Shown: positions 17,642 through 27,045, counted from the first letter of the stretch. The stretch: DNA of 64,000 nucleotides from Blastomonas ursincola (GCF_013607875.1 NZ_VDES01000001.1:434001-498000), one strand, 5' to 3'. The notes: generated by a model not told the origin, from the sequence alone. Program-made: numbers and translations.

Positions 17642-19426
17642 TTGGACGACATCAGGCTGTTTATCGAGACTTGGCAGGCACCGATCGGCCTGGCCATTCT
17701 GGGCCTGATGTTCGTCGGGTTCATCCTGGAACGCTTTCCGGCGGCGGTGGTCGCGATCCTGGGGGCCTGCGCCTTCCTGTTCCTCGGCATCATCGATTCC
17801 AAGCAGCTGTTTTCGGTCTTCTCGAACAGCGCGCCGATCACCATCGGGGCGATGTTCATCCTCTCGGGCGCGCTGCTGCGAACCGGCACCATCGATGCGA
17901 TCGCCGGCGCGATCATCAATCGCGCCTCGCGGCACCCGCGGCTGGCGGTCGCGGAGATGTTCCTGGGCGTCTATGTGGCCTCTGCCTTCATGAACAACAC
18001 GCCGGTGGTGGTGGTGATGATCCCGATCATCCTGCGGCTGGCCCAGGCGACCGGTTATTCGGCCAAGAAGCTGCTCATCCCGCTCAGCTTCATCTGTATC
18101 CTCGGCGGCACCACCACACTGATCGGCACTTCGACCAACCTGATCGTCGATTCGGTCGCCAGGGCCAACGGCCAGCCCGCTTTCGGGATTTTCGAGATCA
18201 CGCCTTATGGCCTGATCGCGGGCGTTGCCGGCATGATCATGCTGGCCGCATTCAGCAGCTGGCTGCTGCCCAAGGACGAGGCCGCGCCAGCGGGCAGTAC
18301 CGGCAGCGACGAGGTGTTCGTTACCGAGCTCACGATCCGCAACGCCTCGACGTTGCGCGGCAAGACCCTGGGCGAGACGCCGATCGCCAAGCGCGCCAAG
18401 ATCCAGGTCACCGCGATCAAGCGCGACGGGCGCTATATCCGTCACAATCTGGCAAGCGAGATTCTGCAGCCTGACGACGTGGTCGTGATCCGCACCGACC
18501 TTCCCGAGCTGATGTCGCTGCGCAAGAGCCAGGACTTCAAGGTCGGCATCGTGCGCAAGGGCGATGTCGGTCCGATGGGCGAGGTGGTGGTCGAGGCGAT
18601 GGTCGCACCCAGCCATCCGAGCATCGGCAACCGGCTCTACGACATTCCCTTCCTGTCGCTGCTCAATGTCCGCATCCTAGGCCTCACGCGCTATCGCAAC
18701 CTCCCGCGATCGGACCTGCCCAATGCCAAGATCCACGCGGCCGACAAGCTGGTGGTCACCGGATCCAAGGCCGACATCGCGCGGATGTACGAAAACCCCA
18801 ACCTGTTCGGCATCACCAATACCAGCGCGCGCGCTTTTCGCCGCGACAAGGCCCCGCTCGCCATCGGCGCGCTGGCAGCAGTGGTGATCCTGTCGGCGCT
18901 CAACGTGCTGGCGATCGAGGTCGCCGCGATCCTCGCGGTCGGCTTCATCCTGATCGCGCGCTGCATCGATGCCGAAGAGGCGTGGAGCTCGATCGATGGC
19001 AATGTGCTGGTGCTGATCTTCGGCATGCTCGCCGTCGGGCTGGCGCTGGAAGAGGCAGGCAGCGTCAAGATGGTGGTGAACGCGCTCGCGCCCTTCCTCG
19101 TCGAGGCGCCGGTCTGGGCCGTGGTGTTTGCGGTCTATGTGGTTTCGGTGTTGCTGACCGAGATCATCACCAACAATGCGGTGGCGATCCTGGTGACGCC
19201 GATCGTGATCAAGCTGGGCACCGATCTCGGCATCGACCCGCGCCCGCTGGTCATCGCTGTCATGTTCGCCGCGTCCGCCAGCTTTGCAACGCCCATCGGC
19301 TATCAGACCAACACCCTGGTCTATGCGGCAGGCAATTACCGCTTCACCGACTTCTTCAAGGCGGGCATTCCGCTGACGATCGGCGTTGGCCTGGCCACCT
19401 GTTTCGCGATTATAGCGCTCAGCTGA
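17642..19426 (+). CDS. SLC13-family permease with central RCK_C (TrkA-C) domains
   Basis: A 594-residue membrane protein. The N-terminal block (about 5-210) and C-terminal block (about 400-594) hold the membrane helices, with SLC13/DASS-type hairpin motifs: GGTTTLIGTSTNLIVDS in the first half and TEIITNNAVAILVTPI in the second. Between them lie two RCK_C/TrkA-C type domains (about 222-300 and 305-385), which bind regulatory ligands in other transporters. The family carries dicarboxylates, sulfate and other anions. The only start that keeps the first helix is TTG at 17642, following ACGGGGGGCAG; the next in-frame ATG would delete half of the first helix. Confidence 0.86.
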   Translation: MDDIRLFIETWQAPIGLAILGLMFVGFILERFPAAVVAILGACAFLFLGIIDSKQLFSVFSNSAPITIGAMFILSGALLRTGTIDAIAGAIINRASRHPRLAVAEMFLGVYVASAFMNNTPVVVVMIPIILRLAQATGYSAKKLLIPLSFICILGGTTTLIGTSTNLIVDSVARANGQPAFGIFEITPYGLIAGVAGMIMLAAFSSWLLPKDEAAPAGSTGSDEVFVTELTIRNASTLRGKTLGETPIAKRAKIQVTAIKRDGRYIRHNLASEILQPDDVVVIRTDLPELMSLRKSQDFKVGIVRKGDVGPMGEVVVEAMVAPSHPSIGNRLYDIPFLSLLNVRILGLTRYRNLPRSDLPNAKIHAADKLVVTGSKADIARMYENPNLFGITNTSARAFRRDKAPLAIGALAAVVILSALNVLAIEVAAILAVGFILIARCIDAEEAWSSIDGNVLVLIFGMLAVGLALEEAGSVKMVVNALAPFLVEAPVWAVVFAVYVVSVLLTEIITNNAVAILVTPIVIKLGTDLGIDPRPLVIAVMFAASASFATPIGYQTNTLVYAAGNYRFTDFFKAGIPLTIGVGLATCFAIIALS

Positions 19427-19433
19427 GCTGCGC

Positions 19434-19862
19434 TTATCTGCGCTTCGGCTGCTTGATCAGCTTGACGGGCGTGAACTGGCCGAGGCCGCAACTGGCTCCG
19501 CGCTGGAGGCCGCCGCCGACATTCTGCAACACGGTGATGATATCGACATTGCACAGCTGGGTTAGCGAGGTCGAATAGGTAAAGGACCGGTCGAAGCCCA
19601 GATTTCCGCACTGCTGCGGCAGTTCGTTGCGATAGACCTTGCCGCCCGCCATCATGAAATCGATCGTCTGGTTGTCGCGCACCTGGCTGCCGCGAATCTG
19701 CGCAATATTGATGCAACTCACCGGCTGGCCGACCACCTCGGCCGGCGGTACGCGCGATGGCTTGGCGGGCGCATCATCGGCAAGGGCGAGCGACTGGAAC
19801 GCGAACAGCGCAGCGCCGGTGGCAATGAGACCGGCGGCGATCAGGCTGCGGGGAGCGGGCAT
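19434..19862 (-). CDS. Small exported cysteine-containing protein
   Basis: About 142 residues with a signal sequence (MPAPRSLIAAGLIATGAALF... ending near ALADD). The mature domain holds four cysteines (SCINI, QQCGN, LCNVD, ASCGLG) and the pattern FMMAGGKVYRNELPQQC, which recalls the DUF6491-type group of small secreted proteins; this match is from memory and uncertain. The start at 19862 is chosen because the longer frame to 19943 lacks a plausible leader. It converges on the SLC13 gene with a 7-nt gap. Confidence 0.65.
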   Translation of the reverse strand: MPAPRSLIAAGLIATGAALFAFQSLALADDAPAKPSRVPPAEVVGQPVSCINIAQIRGSQVRDNQTIDFMMAGGKVYRNELPQQCGNLGFDRSFTYSTSLTQLCNVDIITVLQNVGGGLQRGASCGLGQFTPVKLIKQPKRR

Positions 19863-19932
19863 GGCGAATCCTTTCCGTGGCGCCACGGAACATGCACCGG
19901 TTACCCTTGCATCGCGATGAACGGCGCAGCGA

Positions 19933-21093
19933 TCAGCCCGCAATCATCTCCGCCAGCACTGCCAGGCAGTCATGCGCCAGCAGCTTGGAGCGTTCGGGGC
20001 TCCAGGCCTGATCGGGGCATGGCAGGTCGTCATTGTCCTTGAACGGCATCTCCAGCGTCATCGACACGCAGCCATGCGAAGGACCAAACCGCTCGGCCAG
20101 CTGGTTGGTCGACATAGAGAGGTTCGCGCGGCCAGCGCCCGCCTTGGGATAGCCCTTGGCAGTCTGGAAATCGGGCGTGCGCGCGGCCAGCAGATCACGA
20201 TAACGATTATATCGCGCGCCCTGCTCGTCGCTCCAGGACGGGATGCCCTCGAACCCGGCAATGAACACGTGCGGGATTGCCTCGTCGCCATGCACGTCCA
20301 TCGCCCAGTGCACGCCGGTCGCGTCCATGGCATTGCGCACGCACAGCACTTCGGGGCTGCGCTCGGGGCTCGGCTCGTGCCATTCGCGGTTGAGGTTGAC
20401 GCCCGCCGCATTGGTGCGCAGATGGCCGCGCAGCGACCCGTCTGGGTTCATGTTCGGCACGACATGCAGCGTGCATTTCTGGCGCAGCAGCCGCGCATGC
20501 GGGTCGGCGGGATCGGTCAGCTTTTCCAGCGCGCCTTCCATCCACCATTCGGCCATGGATTCGCCAGGATGCTGGCGCGCATAGAGCCAGACCTGCACCG
20601 GCCCCTCGCCCATGTCGAGGCAATCGATCGGCTGGCCGTCGAGGCTGAGGCCCAGCTCGCGATGCTGCACGCCGGGGCGGCTCGCCATTTCGGCGACCAG
20701 ATCGTGGTGCCGTTCCATCGAATAGGGCGCGAAATAGGCGAACCAGGCAACGCCCGTTCCCATCTGGTGGCGGATCGTGAGCGCGCCGACGGCCGCGTCA
20801 TAGCTGGTCTCCGCCCGGCCCCAATAGTCGCGGTCCTCGCTGACACAGGCGCGGTAGCCGGGCCAGCCATCAGGATAGGCCGATTCTCTGAGCCCCGTGA
20901 TGACGAGTTCCAGATCGGTCCCCGGCTGCGCCGCAACGCGGAAGTGAAACCATTGAAAGAAATCCGAATCCTTGTCCTTGCGAATCGCAAGTTCGGCGCG
21001 CCAGCTGCCATCGGGCAGCTGCGTCAGACCATGGTTGACGATGTTTCCGGAATCGAAAGCGGCGGTGATGCTGGGGATGAGTGCCTGAGTCAT
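19933..21093 (-). CDS. M14 metallocarboxypeptidase, cytosolic carboxypeptidase (CCP)-like
   Basis: A 386-residue zinc peptidase. The first zinc motif HPGE is at 175-178, the third ligand His268 lies in DVHGDE, the substrate-binding NLNR is in GVNLNREW, and the catalytic Glu348 is in TLEMPFKD. A beta-sandwich N-terminal domain of about 150 residues ([15 protein letters not shown]) precedes the peptidase domain, which is the architecture of cytosolic carboxypeptidases that deglutamylate tubulin in eukaryotes. The bacterial substrate is unknown. No signal peptide. Its ATG overlaps the stop of the upstream lipoprotein gene (ATGA), so translation is probably coupled. Confidence 0.9.
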   Translation of the reverse strand: MTQALIPSITAAFDSGNIVNHGLTQLPDGSWRAELAIRKDKDSDFFQWFHFRVAAQPGTDLELVITGLRESAYPDGWPGYRACVSEDRDYWGRAETSYDAAVGALTIRHQMGTGVAWFAYFAPYSMERHHDLVAEMASRPGVQHRELGLSLDGQPIDCLDMGEGPVQVWLYARQHPGESMAEWWMEGALEKLTDPADPHARLLRQKCTLHVVPNMNPDGSLRGHLRTNAAGVNLNREWHEPSPERSPEVLCVRNAMDATGVHWAMDVHGDEAIPHVFIAGFEGIPSWSDEQGARYNRYRDLLAARTPDFQTAKGYPKAGAGRANLSMSTNQLAERFGPSHGCVSMTLEMPFKDNDDLPCPDQAWSPERSKLLAHDCLAVLAEMIAG

Positions 21094-21716
21094 GGCACGC
21101 TGATAGTCGCTCCGGACTCACCGGGAAAGCCGGTAAACAACCCCTGGGCCAGTTTCGACGCATTGAGCTGCGTCTCGGCCATCGGCGAGCCTTCGCGCGC
21201 TTCGACGCTGGCGCGGCCTTCCCACAGGATCGTGCCGTCGCCCGCGCGGATATTGACGAACATCTCGGTCACCACCTCGCCTTTCGGGCGCCCGCCCAGG
21301 TTGATGCCTATGCCGACTCCGACACCCGAGCCGAAGCCGCCGGTGCCGCCGCCCACGCCCACCGTGACCGGACCGCGGTCATCGCCGACGGGGGAGAGCA
21401 CGGCACGCTCGACCCGCACGGTTGCGGTCTGGATGTCGGCACCATCGCGCGCGCCAACCGCCAACACCTGATAGCCGATCCGCTCGAGTTCGCGCTCCAC
21501 GGCGGCGGCATAGCTGCGATATTCGAGCGCATTGCTGTCCACCCCCTCGCCAGCGACCACACGAATCGGGCCGCGTCCAAGTTCGCTGGCGCGATCGGGC
21601 GAAACGAAGCGGACGGCCTCGACCGGCCCGGCTGGCGAAACGCAGCCGCCCAACCCTGCGGCCATGGCGAATGCAACGCACAGCACCGCCATGTTAGATC
21701 TGCGAAGAAAAGCCAT
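21090..21716 (-). CDS. Lipoprotein, DUF4136-like
   Basis: About 208 residues starting [12 protein letters not shown], with a hydrophobic leader ending in GLGGC, a lipobox placing the lipidated cysteine near residue 25. The mature part alternates beta strands with a glycine-rich stretch in the middle, and the end ([19 protein letters not shown]) resembles the DUF4136 domain of predicted outer-membrane or periplasmic lipoproteins. Its TGA overlaps the ATG of the M14 peptidase gene by 4 nt, so a periplasmic lipoprotein and a cytoplasmic peptidase are made from one message. Longer in-frame starts upstream run through the rpmJ promoter region and are unlikely. Confidence 0.75.
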   Translation of the reverse strand: MAFLRRSNMAVLCVAFAMAAGLGGCVSPAGPVEAVRFVSPDRASELGRGPIRVVAGEGVDSNALEYRSYAAAVERELERIGYQVLAVGARDGADIQTATVRVERAVLSPVGDDRGPVTVGVGGGTGGFGSGVGVGIGINLGGRPKGEVVTEMFVNIRAGDGTILWEGRASVEAREGSPMAETQLNASKLAQGLFTGFPGESGATISVP

Positions 21717-21965
21717 GATATTTGCGCCCTTTCCCGGTCCCGGCCTTGCGAGCCTGCCCGAGGCATGCCTAACCCGTTTCGCCATGAATGGCCAATGAAG
21801 CGGCCAAAAAATTGCCATGGGCCGCCGCGCCGATGCTTGACTCTGTGCGCCCCTCCACGTATCCGCGCCGCTTTCCGGCATGGATGTTCCGGCCCGGCTA
21901 TTGCGCAGCTGCGCTTGGCCACGGACGCCATGACCCCAATCCGATTTCAATCAAGGGCCCACGTC
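21717..21965. promoter_or_regulatory. Divergent intergenic region with candidate rpmJ promoter
   Basis: This 249-bp gap separates the lipoprotein gene (minus) from rpmJ (plus). A good sigma-70-like pair is visible for rpmJ: TTGACT at 21837-21842, a 17-nt spacer, and TATCCG at 21860-21865, about 100 nt before the rpmJ start. No open frame with coding character was seen in the rest of the gap. Confidence 0.45.
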
Positions 21966-22091
21966 ATGAAGATTCGCAATTCGCTGAAGTCGCTCAAGGA
22001 TCGTCATCGCGACAACCGCGTGATCCGTCGTCGCGGCCGCACCTATGTGATCAACAAGACCAACCGTCGCTTCAAGGCCCGCCAGGGCTGA
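21966..22091 (+). CDS. rpmJ: 50S ribosomal protein L36 (bL36)
   Basis: A 41-residue basic protein starting [17 protein letters not shown] and ending in RRFKARQG. This is the cysteine-free form: the zinc-binding CxxC...CH residues of the classical bL36 are absent, as is usual in alphaproteobacteria. It binds 23S rRNA in the large subunit. Too short for standard length cut-offs but unmistakable. Followed by an intrinsic terminator at 22146-22171. Confidence 0.95.
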   Translation: MKIRNSLKSLKDRHRDNRVIRRRGRTYVINKTNRRFKARQG

Positions 22092-22145
22092 TCGGCCCGA
22101 CGCGCCGTCATCTGGCGCGCCGGACAAGGTTTGGAATGGAGTAAG

Positions 22146-22171
22146 GGCTCCGGCATGGTCCGGGGCCTTTT
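22146..22171 (+). terminator. Intrinsic terminator of rpmJ
   Basis: GGCTCCGG pairs with CCGGGGCC (one G-U pair) across the loop CATGGT and is followed by TTTT. It lies 54 nt after the rpmJ stop and 24 nt before the HAD hydrolase start. Confidence 0.7.
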
Positions 22172-22194
22172 GCTTGCGTGCCTGAGGGGGCGAT

Positions 22195-22818
22195 ATGCAG
22201 CCGGTTGATGCCATTATCTTCGATGTCGGCAATGTCCTCTATCAATGGGATATCCGCACGCTTTACGCAAAGCTGATCGACGATCCGGCTGCGCTCGACC
22301 ATTTTCTTGCCAATGTCCTGACCATCGATTGGCATTCGCAGCACGATGCGGGCCGATTGCTCGACGAGATGGTCGCCGAACTGGTTGCCGAGCACCCCGA
22401 CCATGCCGAGCTTATCGGCCATTATGTCCCGCGCTGGCTGGAAACGATCCCGGGACCGGTGCCGGGCATGCTGGACCTTGCAGAAAAGCTCGCGCTGCTC
22501 GGCTATCCGATTTACGGCATCACCAACTTCGGCGTCGAGTTCTGGGACATGTTCCGCCCCACCGCGCCGGTATTCGACCTGTTTCGCGACATTGTCGTGT
22601 CGGGGGCGGAGAAGCTGGTAAAGCCCGATCCCGCGATCTACCGCCTCGCCATCGACCGCTTTGACATCGATCCATCGCGCGCGCTGTTCATCGACGACCG
22701 CGCGGACAATATCGAAAGCGCCGTTTCGTGCGGCCTGCAGGGCCATGTCTTTCGCGACCATGCCACGCTCGAGGCAGAACTGATTGCGCGCGGCGTGCTG
22801 GAGAATGTGACTACTTAA
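22195..22818 (+). CDS. HAD-superfamily hydrolase
   Basis: A 207-residue haloacid-dehalogenase-like protein. Motif I is IIFDVGNVLYQWD (Asp10, with Gly in place of the second Asp, as in the YihX-like and epoxide-hydrolase-like subgroup); motif II is YGITNFG; the motif III lysine is in KLVKPDPAIY; and motif IV is LFIDDRADNIESA. Cytoplasmic, probably a small phosphatase of unknown substrate. A consensus promoter was not seen; it lies just after the rpmJ terminator. Confidence 0.9.
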   Translation: MQPVDAIIFDVGNVLYQWDIRTLYAKLIDDPAALDHFLANVLTIDWHSQHDAGRLLDEMVAELVAEHPDHAELIGHYVPRWLETIPGPVPGMLDLAEKLALLGYPIYGITNFGVEFWDMFRPTAPVFDLFRDIVVSGAEKLVKPDPAIYRLAIDRFDIDPSRALFIDDRADNIESAVSCGLQGHVFRDHATLEAELIARGVLENVTT

Positions 22819-22846
22819 GGGTCACGGATTATGGTATTGGCGGTCT

Positions 22847-23104
22847 ATGGAATTGTCGATCCGCGAAGCCAAGGCCCGATTTTCCGAAGCCATTGCCGCT
22901 GCCATGCGAGGCGAGCGGGTCGTCATTACGCGCCATGGCCGCGCGGTAGTCGAGCTGACATCTGCAATGGCCAAGCGGCCACTGAACTTTGCTGCGGCTG
23001 ACGCTTATCTGGCCGAAATAGGCTGGGACTCCAGCGCGATCAGACTTCCCGAGAATTTCGACGATCCTACGTTCAGTCGCGACGTCCTGGGTCTTGAAGA
23101 TTGA
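22847..23104 (+). CDS. Antitoxin, Phd/YefM family
   Basis: An 85-residue protein with the Phd/YefM N-terminal fold: MELSIREAKARFSEAIAAAM, then GERVVITRHGRAVVEL, which is the DNA-binding and dimerisation part. The C-terminal part (about 50-85) is acidic and would wrap the toxin. The stop TGA overlaps the TTG start of the toxin gene. It lies 28 nt after the HAD hydrolase gene. It should neutralise the toxin and repress its own operon by family analogy. Confidence 0.88.
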   Translation: MELSIREAKARFSEAIAAAMRGERVVITRHGRAVVELTSAMAKRPLNFAAADAYLAEIGWDSSAIRLPENFDDPTFSRDVLGLED

Positions 23105-23499
23105 GGCTGCTGCTCGACACGCATATCGCCTATTGGCTTGCAGTCGAGCGCCCTGCCCTGACCGGCCACGAACTTACAGCGCTGACGGCGGTCGAAAACG
23201 AGATTCTTGTTTCCGCAGTGGCCATCTGGGAATTGCGGCTGAAGTGGAACAGCTTTCATGTGTCCGGCGCGCGCAAGGGGCCAGGCGATCCGACGCCAGT
23301 GCTTGGCGCGCTGAATCGGATGGGTCTCGAAGCCATGTCGCTCGACGCCCAGACCGCAGCCACGCCGCTGCTCGTGCCGATCACGCACAAGGACCCGTTT
23401 GACGAGCTGCTGCTGGTCCAGGCGCAGCAGAGCGGCGCGCGGCTGCTGACGCGCGACCGCACCCTGCTCGGCCATCCGCTGGCCTATCAGCCGCAATAG
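23101..23499 (+). CDS. Toxin, PIN-domain ribonuclease (VapC-like)
   Basis: A 132-residue PIN domain. The acidic site is complete: Asp6 in LLLDTH, Glu in SAVAIWELRLK, Asp in THKDPFDELLL and Asp in LLTRDRTL. This subgroup pairs with Phd-type rather than AbrB-type antitoxins. Start is TTG at 23101 overlapping the antitoxin TGA (TTGA), the only start that keeps the first catalytic Asp. It converges on pyk with a 4-nt gap. PIN toxins cleave tRNA or rRNA; the target here is unknown. Confidence 0.88.
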   Translation: MRLLLDTHIAYWLAVERPALTGHELTALTAVENEILVSAVAIWELRLKWNSFHVSGARKGPGDPTPVLGALNRMGLEAMSLDAQTAATPLLVPITHKDPFDELLLVQAQQSGARLLTRDRTLLGHPLAYQPQ

Positions 23500-23503
23500 A
23501 CGC

Positions 23504-24961
23504 TCAGCCCTTGTAGCCCTTTAGCTCCTCGCCGGTCAGCGTGACGATGTGCAGCACGTTGGTCGATCCCGGCGTGCCGAACGGAACGCCTGCCAGCGCA
23601 ATGATCCGGCCACCCGCTTCACCAAAATGATGGCGCAGCGCCATGCGCTTGCCCTTGCCGATCATCTCCTCGAAACTGCCGATATCGCGCGTCACCACCG
23701 GATAGGCACCCCAGAGCAGGCCCACGCGCCGCGCGGTCTCGCGCGAGGGAGTCAGCACCATCACCGGCACCGAGGGACGCTCACGCGCCACGCGCCGTGC
23801 GGTCGATCCGGACAGGGTGAAGCACACGATCGCGCTCACCCGCACCGTATTGGCAATCTCGCTGCACGCGGCTGAGAGCGCATCCGCCGTGGTCGCATCG
23901 GGCAAGGTCTCGATGAAGTGCACGCGCGCGGCATAACCGGGGTCGCTTTCGACCTGGGTCGCGATCCGGTCCATCATGCCGACCGCGAGCTCTGGCCATT
24001 CGCCCGCTGCGGTCTCCGCCGACAGCATCACCGCATCGGCGCCGTCATAGACCGCATTGGCGACGTCCGACACCTCGGCGCGGGTCGGCGACGGGCTGGT
24101 GATCATCGATTCGAGCATCTGCGTCGCGACGACCACCGGCTTGCCCGATCGGCGCGCGGTCTCGACGATGCGCTTCTGCATCACCGGCACCTCTTCGGGG
24201 GCCATTTCGACGCCCAGATCGCCGCGTGCGACCATCACCGCATCGGACAGTTCGATGATCGCTTCGAGCGAGGCCAGCGCAGCAGGTTTCTCGATCTTCG
24301 CGATCAGCGCCGCGCGTCCGCCGATCAGGCTGCGCGCCTCGGCCACGTCATCGGGCCGCTGCACGAAGCTGAGCGCGATCCAGTCCGCGCCCATGTCGAG
24401 CGCAAAGGCGAGGTCGCGCCGGTCCTTATCGGTCAGCGCGGCCATCGGCACCAGGCTGTCGGGAACGTTCAGGCCCTTGCGATCAGAAATGAAGCCGCCG
24501 ACCTCGACCGAGCAGAGGATTTCTGTCTCGCCGGGGCGCAGCACGCGCAGCACCATCTTGCCATCGTCGATCAGCAACCGCTGGCCCTTGTCGAGTGCGG
24601 CAAAAATCTCCTTGTGCGGCAGATAGGCGCGCTGGTCGTCGCCGGGCTCAGGGTTCGAATCGAGCGTGAAATGCTGGCCGTGCTTGAGAAAGGCCTTGCC
24701 GCCCTCGAACGTGCCGACGCGCAGCTTGGGGCCCTGCAGATCGCACAGGATCGTGATCGGACGCTGCAGCTTCGTCTCGATCTGGCGGATCGCATTGATC
24801 GTCGCGGCATGCGTCGCATGCTCGCCATGGCTCATGTTGACGCGAAAGGCATCGGCCCCGGCGCGGAACAGCTTTTCGATCATTTCGGGGCTGTTGCTGG
24901 CAGGGCCCAGCGTCGCCAGAATCTTGACCTTGCGGCTGCGCTTGGCGATAGTCTTGCTCAT
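23504..24961 (-). CDS. pyk: Pyruvate kinase
   Basis: A 485-residue glycolytic enzyme that transfers phosphate from phosphoenolpyruvate to ADP. Signatures: KILATLGPASNSPEMIEKLF, FRVNMSHGEH, the catalytic segment ALIAKIEKPAAL (K in IEKP), VMVARGDLGVEM and KRIVETARRSGKPVVVATQMLESM. The C-terminal domain contains the usual effector-binding fold. Start codon 24961 is preceded by AAGGGAAGAT. It is divergent from the DUF1244 gene, with about 113 bp between them and no gene in the gap. Confidence 0.97.
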   Translation of the reverse strand: MSKTIAKRSRKVKILATLGPASNSPEMIEKLFRAGADAFRVNMSHGEHATHAATINAIRQIETKLQRPITILCDLQGPKLRVGTFEGGKAFLKHGQHFTLDSNPEPGDDQRAYLPHKEIFAALDKGQRLLIDDGKMVLRVLRPGETEILCSVEVGGFISDRKGLNVPDSLVPMAALTDKDRRDLAFALDMGADWIALSFVQRPDDVAEARSLIGGRAALIAKIEKPAALASLEAIIELSDAVMVARGDLGVEMAPEEVPVMQKRIVETARRSGKPVVVATQMLESMITSPSPTRAEVSDVANAVYDGADAVMLSAETAAGEWPELAVGMMDRIATQVESDPGYAARVHFIETLPDATTADALSAACSEIANTVRVSAIVCFTLSGSTARRVARERPSVPVMVLTPSRETARRVGLLWGAYPVVTRDIGSFEEMIGKGKRMALRHHFGEAGGRIIALAGVPFGTPGSTNVLHIVTLTGEELKGYKG

Positions 24962-25074
24962 AATCTTCCCTTGAACTGGTCGAAGCCGCGAACGTTTGCA
25001 CGTCTTCGCGGCGCACTCGGCTCCTGCTTAGGGCAGAGCGCCGCCAATCGCAAAACCGAACTGGAAAAAATGCC

Positions 25075-25398
25075 ATGACCGATGCCGTCCCCACCCCGCC
25101 TGTGGAAGTCGATATCCCCGATGACGTTGCTGCCGCTGCGTTCCGGCGCCTTGTTGCGCATCTGCGCCATCGCCACGATGCGGCGAATATCGACCTGATG
25201 GGGCTCGCCGGTTTCTGCCGCAACTGCCTGGCCGACTGGGTGATGGAAGCCGGCGGTGCGCCCGACCGCGATGCCGCGCGTGCGCTGATCTACGGCATGG
25301 ACTTTGCCACCTGGAAATCGCGCTATCAGGGCGAGGCAACCGAGGAGCAACTCGCCCGGATGAAGGAAAGCGTGGCGAAGAACGCGCCCTCCCATTAA
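25075..25398 (+). CDS. DUF1244 domain protein
   Basis: A 107-residue protein of the alphaproteobacterial DUF1244 family. The hallmark FCRNCLADW places Cys48 and Cys51 in a CxxC pair, with GMDFATWKSRYQGEAT near the C terminus. Function unknown; the paired cysteines could bind metal or be redox active. It starts about 113 bp from pyk on the opposite strand and precedes gapR by 70 bp. Confidence 0.9.
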   Translation: MTDAVPTPPVEVDIPDDVAAAAFRRLVAHLRHRHDAANIDLMGLAGFCRNCLADWVMEAGGAPDRDAARALIYGMDFATWKSRYQGEATEEQLARMKESVAKNAPSH

Positions 25399-25468
25399 GG
25401 GGGCGCTCCGATTGATTCCGCGCCGGGATTCGCCCGGTGCTCCCAACCCTTGCTGAAAGACCTTTGCG

Positions 25469-25711
25469 ATGAGCGAAACCATCTCCGCCGACGACCAGCT
25501 GCGCCTTTTCATCGAACGCATCGAGCGCCTTGAGGAAGAGCGCAAGGGCGTCGCAGACGACATCCGCGATACCTATAACGAGGCCAAGTCGCAGGGCTAT
25601 GACGCCAAGATCATGCGCCAGATCGTCCGCCTGCGGAAGATGGAGCCGCACGATCGCCAGGAAATGGAAGCGATCCTGGACACCTACAAGGCCGCCCTGG
25701 GCCTCGGCTGA
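25469..25711 (+). CDS. gapR: GapR-like nucleoid-associated protein (DUF2312)
   Basis: An 80-residue, almost wholly helical protein. The sequence [20 protein letters not shown] followed by [20 protein letters not shown] and [15 protein letters not shown] is the DUF2312/GapR signature. In Caulobacter GapR encircles overtwisted AT-rich DNA ahead of replication and transcription and helps topoisomerases; the same role is inferred here. The stop is followed after 7 nt by the acetyltransferase ATG. Confidence 0.95.
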   Translation: MSETISADDQLRLFIERIERLEEERKGVADDIRDTYNEAKSQGYDAKIMRQIVRLRKMEPHDRQEMEAILDTYKAALGLG

Positions 25712-25718
25712 TCGCGCG

Positions 25719-26213
25719 ATGGCGGCGTTCGAGATCCGCGACGGTCACCCCGACGACGGAGCCGCGCTCGCCGCCATCTACGCACCTTATGTTGAAAACA
25801 GCTGGGTGAGCTTCGAGACTGAAGCGCCCGATGCCACCGAAATGGCGCGGCGGATTGCCGATTACGGCCAGTCGCACGCCTGGCTGGTGGCCGAACGGGG
25901 CGACGCCATTCTGGGCTATGCCTATGCCAGCCCGCACCGCACCCGCGCCGCTTATGCGACCTCGGCCGATATCGCGATCTACATCGCCGATCATGCCCGG
26001 GGGCAAGGCGTGGGCCGCGCGCTCTATACCGCATTGTTCGATCGGCTGCGCGCGCGATCGATCCACGCCGTGTTCGCCGGAATCGCCCTGCCCAACCCGG
26101 CCAGCATCGCACTGCACGAGGCGATGGGCATGGTCCCCGTCGGCACCTATCGCGAGGTCGGGTGGAAGCTGGGCGGCTGGCGCGATGTTGGCTGGTGGCA
26201 GCGGTTGCTTTGA
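25719..26213 (+). CDS. GNAT N-acetyltransferase (phosphinothricin acetyltransferase-like)
   Basis: A 164-residue GNAT enzyme. Motif A, AIYIADHARGQGVGRALYTAL, carries the acetyl-CoA pyrophosphate loop (RGQGVG). EIRDGHPDDGAALAAIYAPYVENSW and VSFETEAP near the N terminus and REVGWKLGGWRDVGWWQR at the C terminus are typical of the PAT/MnaT group, which acetylates phosphinothricin or methionine sulfone/sulfoximine. The natural substrate is uncertain. It starts 7 nt after gapR and is probably in its transcript. Confidence 0.9.
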   Translation: MAAFEIRDGHPDDGAALAAIYAPYVENSWVSFETEAPDATEMARRIADYGQSHAWLVAERGDAILGYAYASPHRTRAAYATSADIAIYIADHARGQGVGRALYTALFDRLRARSIHAVFAGIALPNPASIALHEAMGMVPVGTYREVGWKLGGWRDVGWWQRLL

Positions 26214-26282
26214 TCGCCCCCGCTGGTGTAAGGGCGCGCACCAGACACAGTTTCCACCCGAAGAGACAGGCAGAAACCCGCC

Positions 26283-27026
26283 ATGGCAGGCCATAGTAAA
26301 TTCAAGAACATCATGCATCGCAAGGGCGCGCAGGACAAGAAGCGCTCGGCCATGTTCTCCAAGCTCAGCCGCGAAATCACCGTCGCGGCCAAGATGGGCC
26401 TGCCCGATCCGGACATGAACCCGCGCCTGCGTCTGGCGGTCAACGCCGCCAAGGCCCAGTCGATGCCCAAGGACAATATCCAGCGCGCGATCGACAAGGC
26501 GTCTGCCGCGGGTGGCGAGGATTACGAGGAAATCCGCTACGAGGGCTATGGCCCCGGTGGCATCGCGCTGATCGTCGAGGCGCTGACCGATAACCGCAAC
26601 CGCACCGCGACCAACGTCCGCACCGCCTTCAGCAAGAACGGCGGCAACCTGGGCGCATCGGGCGCGGTGAGCCACGGCTTCGACCGCATGGGCCTGATCA
26701 CCTATCCAGCGAGCGCTGGCGACGAGGAAAAGGTGCTCGAAGCCGCGATGGAAGCCGGTGCAGAGGACATCGAATCGACCGAAGACGGCCACGACATCTG
26801 GACCAGCATGGAAGACCTGCACGCCGTCGCCGGCGCGCTGGAAAAGACCCTGGGCGAAGCCGAGAGCGTCAAGCTGGCCTGGCGTCCGCAAGTCAAGGTC
26901 GATGTCGCGGAAGCTGATGCCCAGTCGCTGTTCAAGCTGATCGACGCGCTCGACGATGACGACGACGTCCAGACCGTCTGGGGCAATTACGAAGTGTCGG
27001 ACGCGGTGATGGAGAAGCTGGGGTAG
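26283..27026 (+). CDS. YebC/TACO1 family protein
   Basis: A 247-residue cytoplasmic protein beginning [20 protein letters not shown], the universal YebC N terminus, with [31 protein letters not shown] and [15 protein letters not shown]. The family was annotated as a transcriptional regulator; recent work on bacterial and mitochondrial homologues links it to translation of difficult (proline-rich) motifs. It precedes ruvC, as it does in many proteobacteria, though here a long palindrome intervenes. Confidence 0.95.
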   Translation: MAGHSKFKNIMHRKGAQDKKRSAMFSKLSREITVAAKMGLPDPDMNPRLRLAVNAAKAQSMPKDNIQRAIDKASAAGGEDYEEIRYEGYGPGGIALIVEALTDNRNRTATNVRTAFSKNGGNLGASGAVSHGFDRMGLITYPASAGDEEKVLEAAMEAGAEDIESTEDGHDIWTSMEDLHAVAGALEKTLGEAESVKLAWRPQVKVDVAEADAQSLFKLIDALDDDDDVQTVWGNYEVSDAVMEKLG

Positions 27027-27045
27027 TTCAGAAGCGACCCCTGTT

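Noticed and set aside
24650-24665. GGGTTCGAATCGAG resembling a tRNA T-arm
   Set aside because: It lies inside pyk and no cloverleaf could be built around it.
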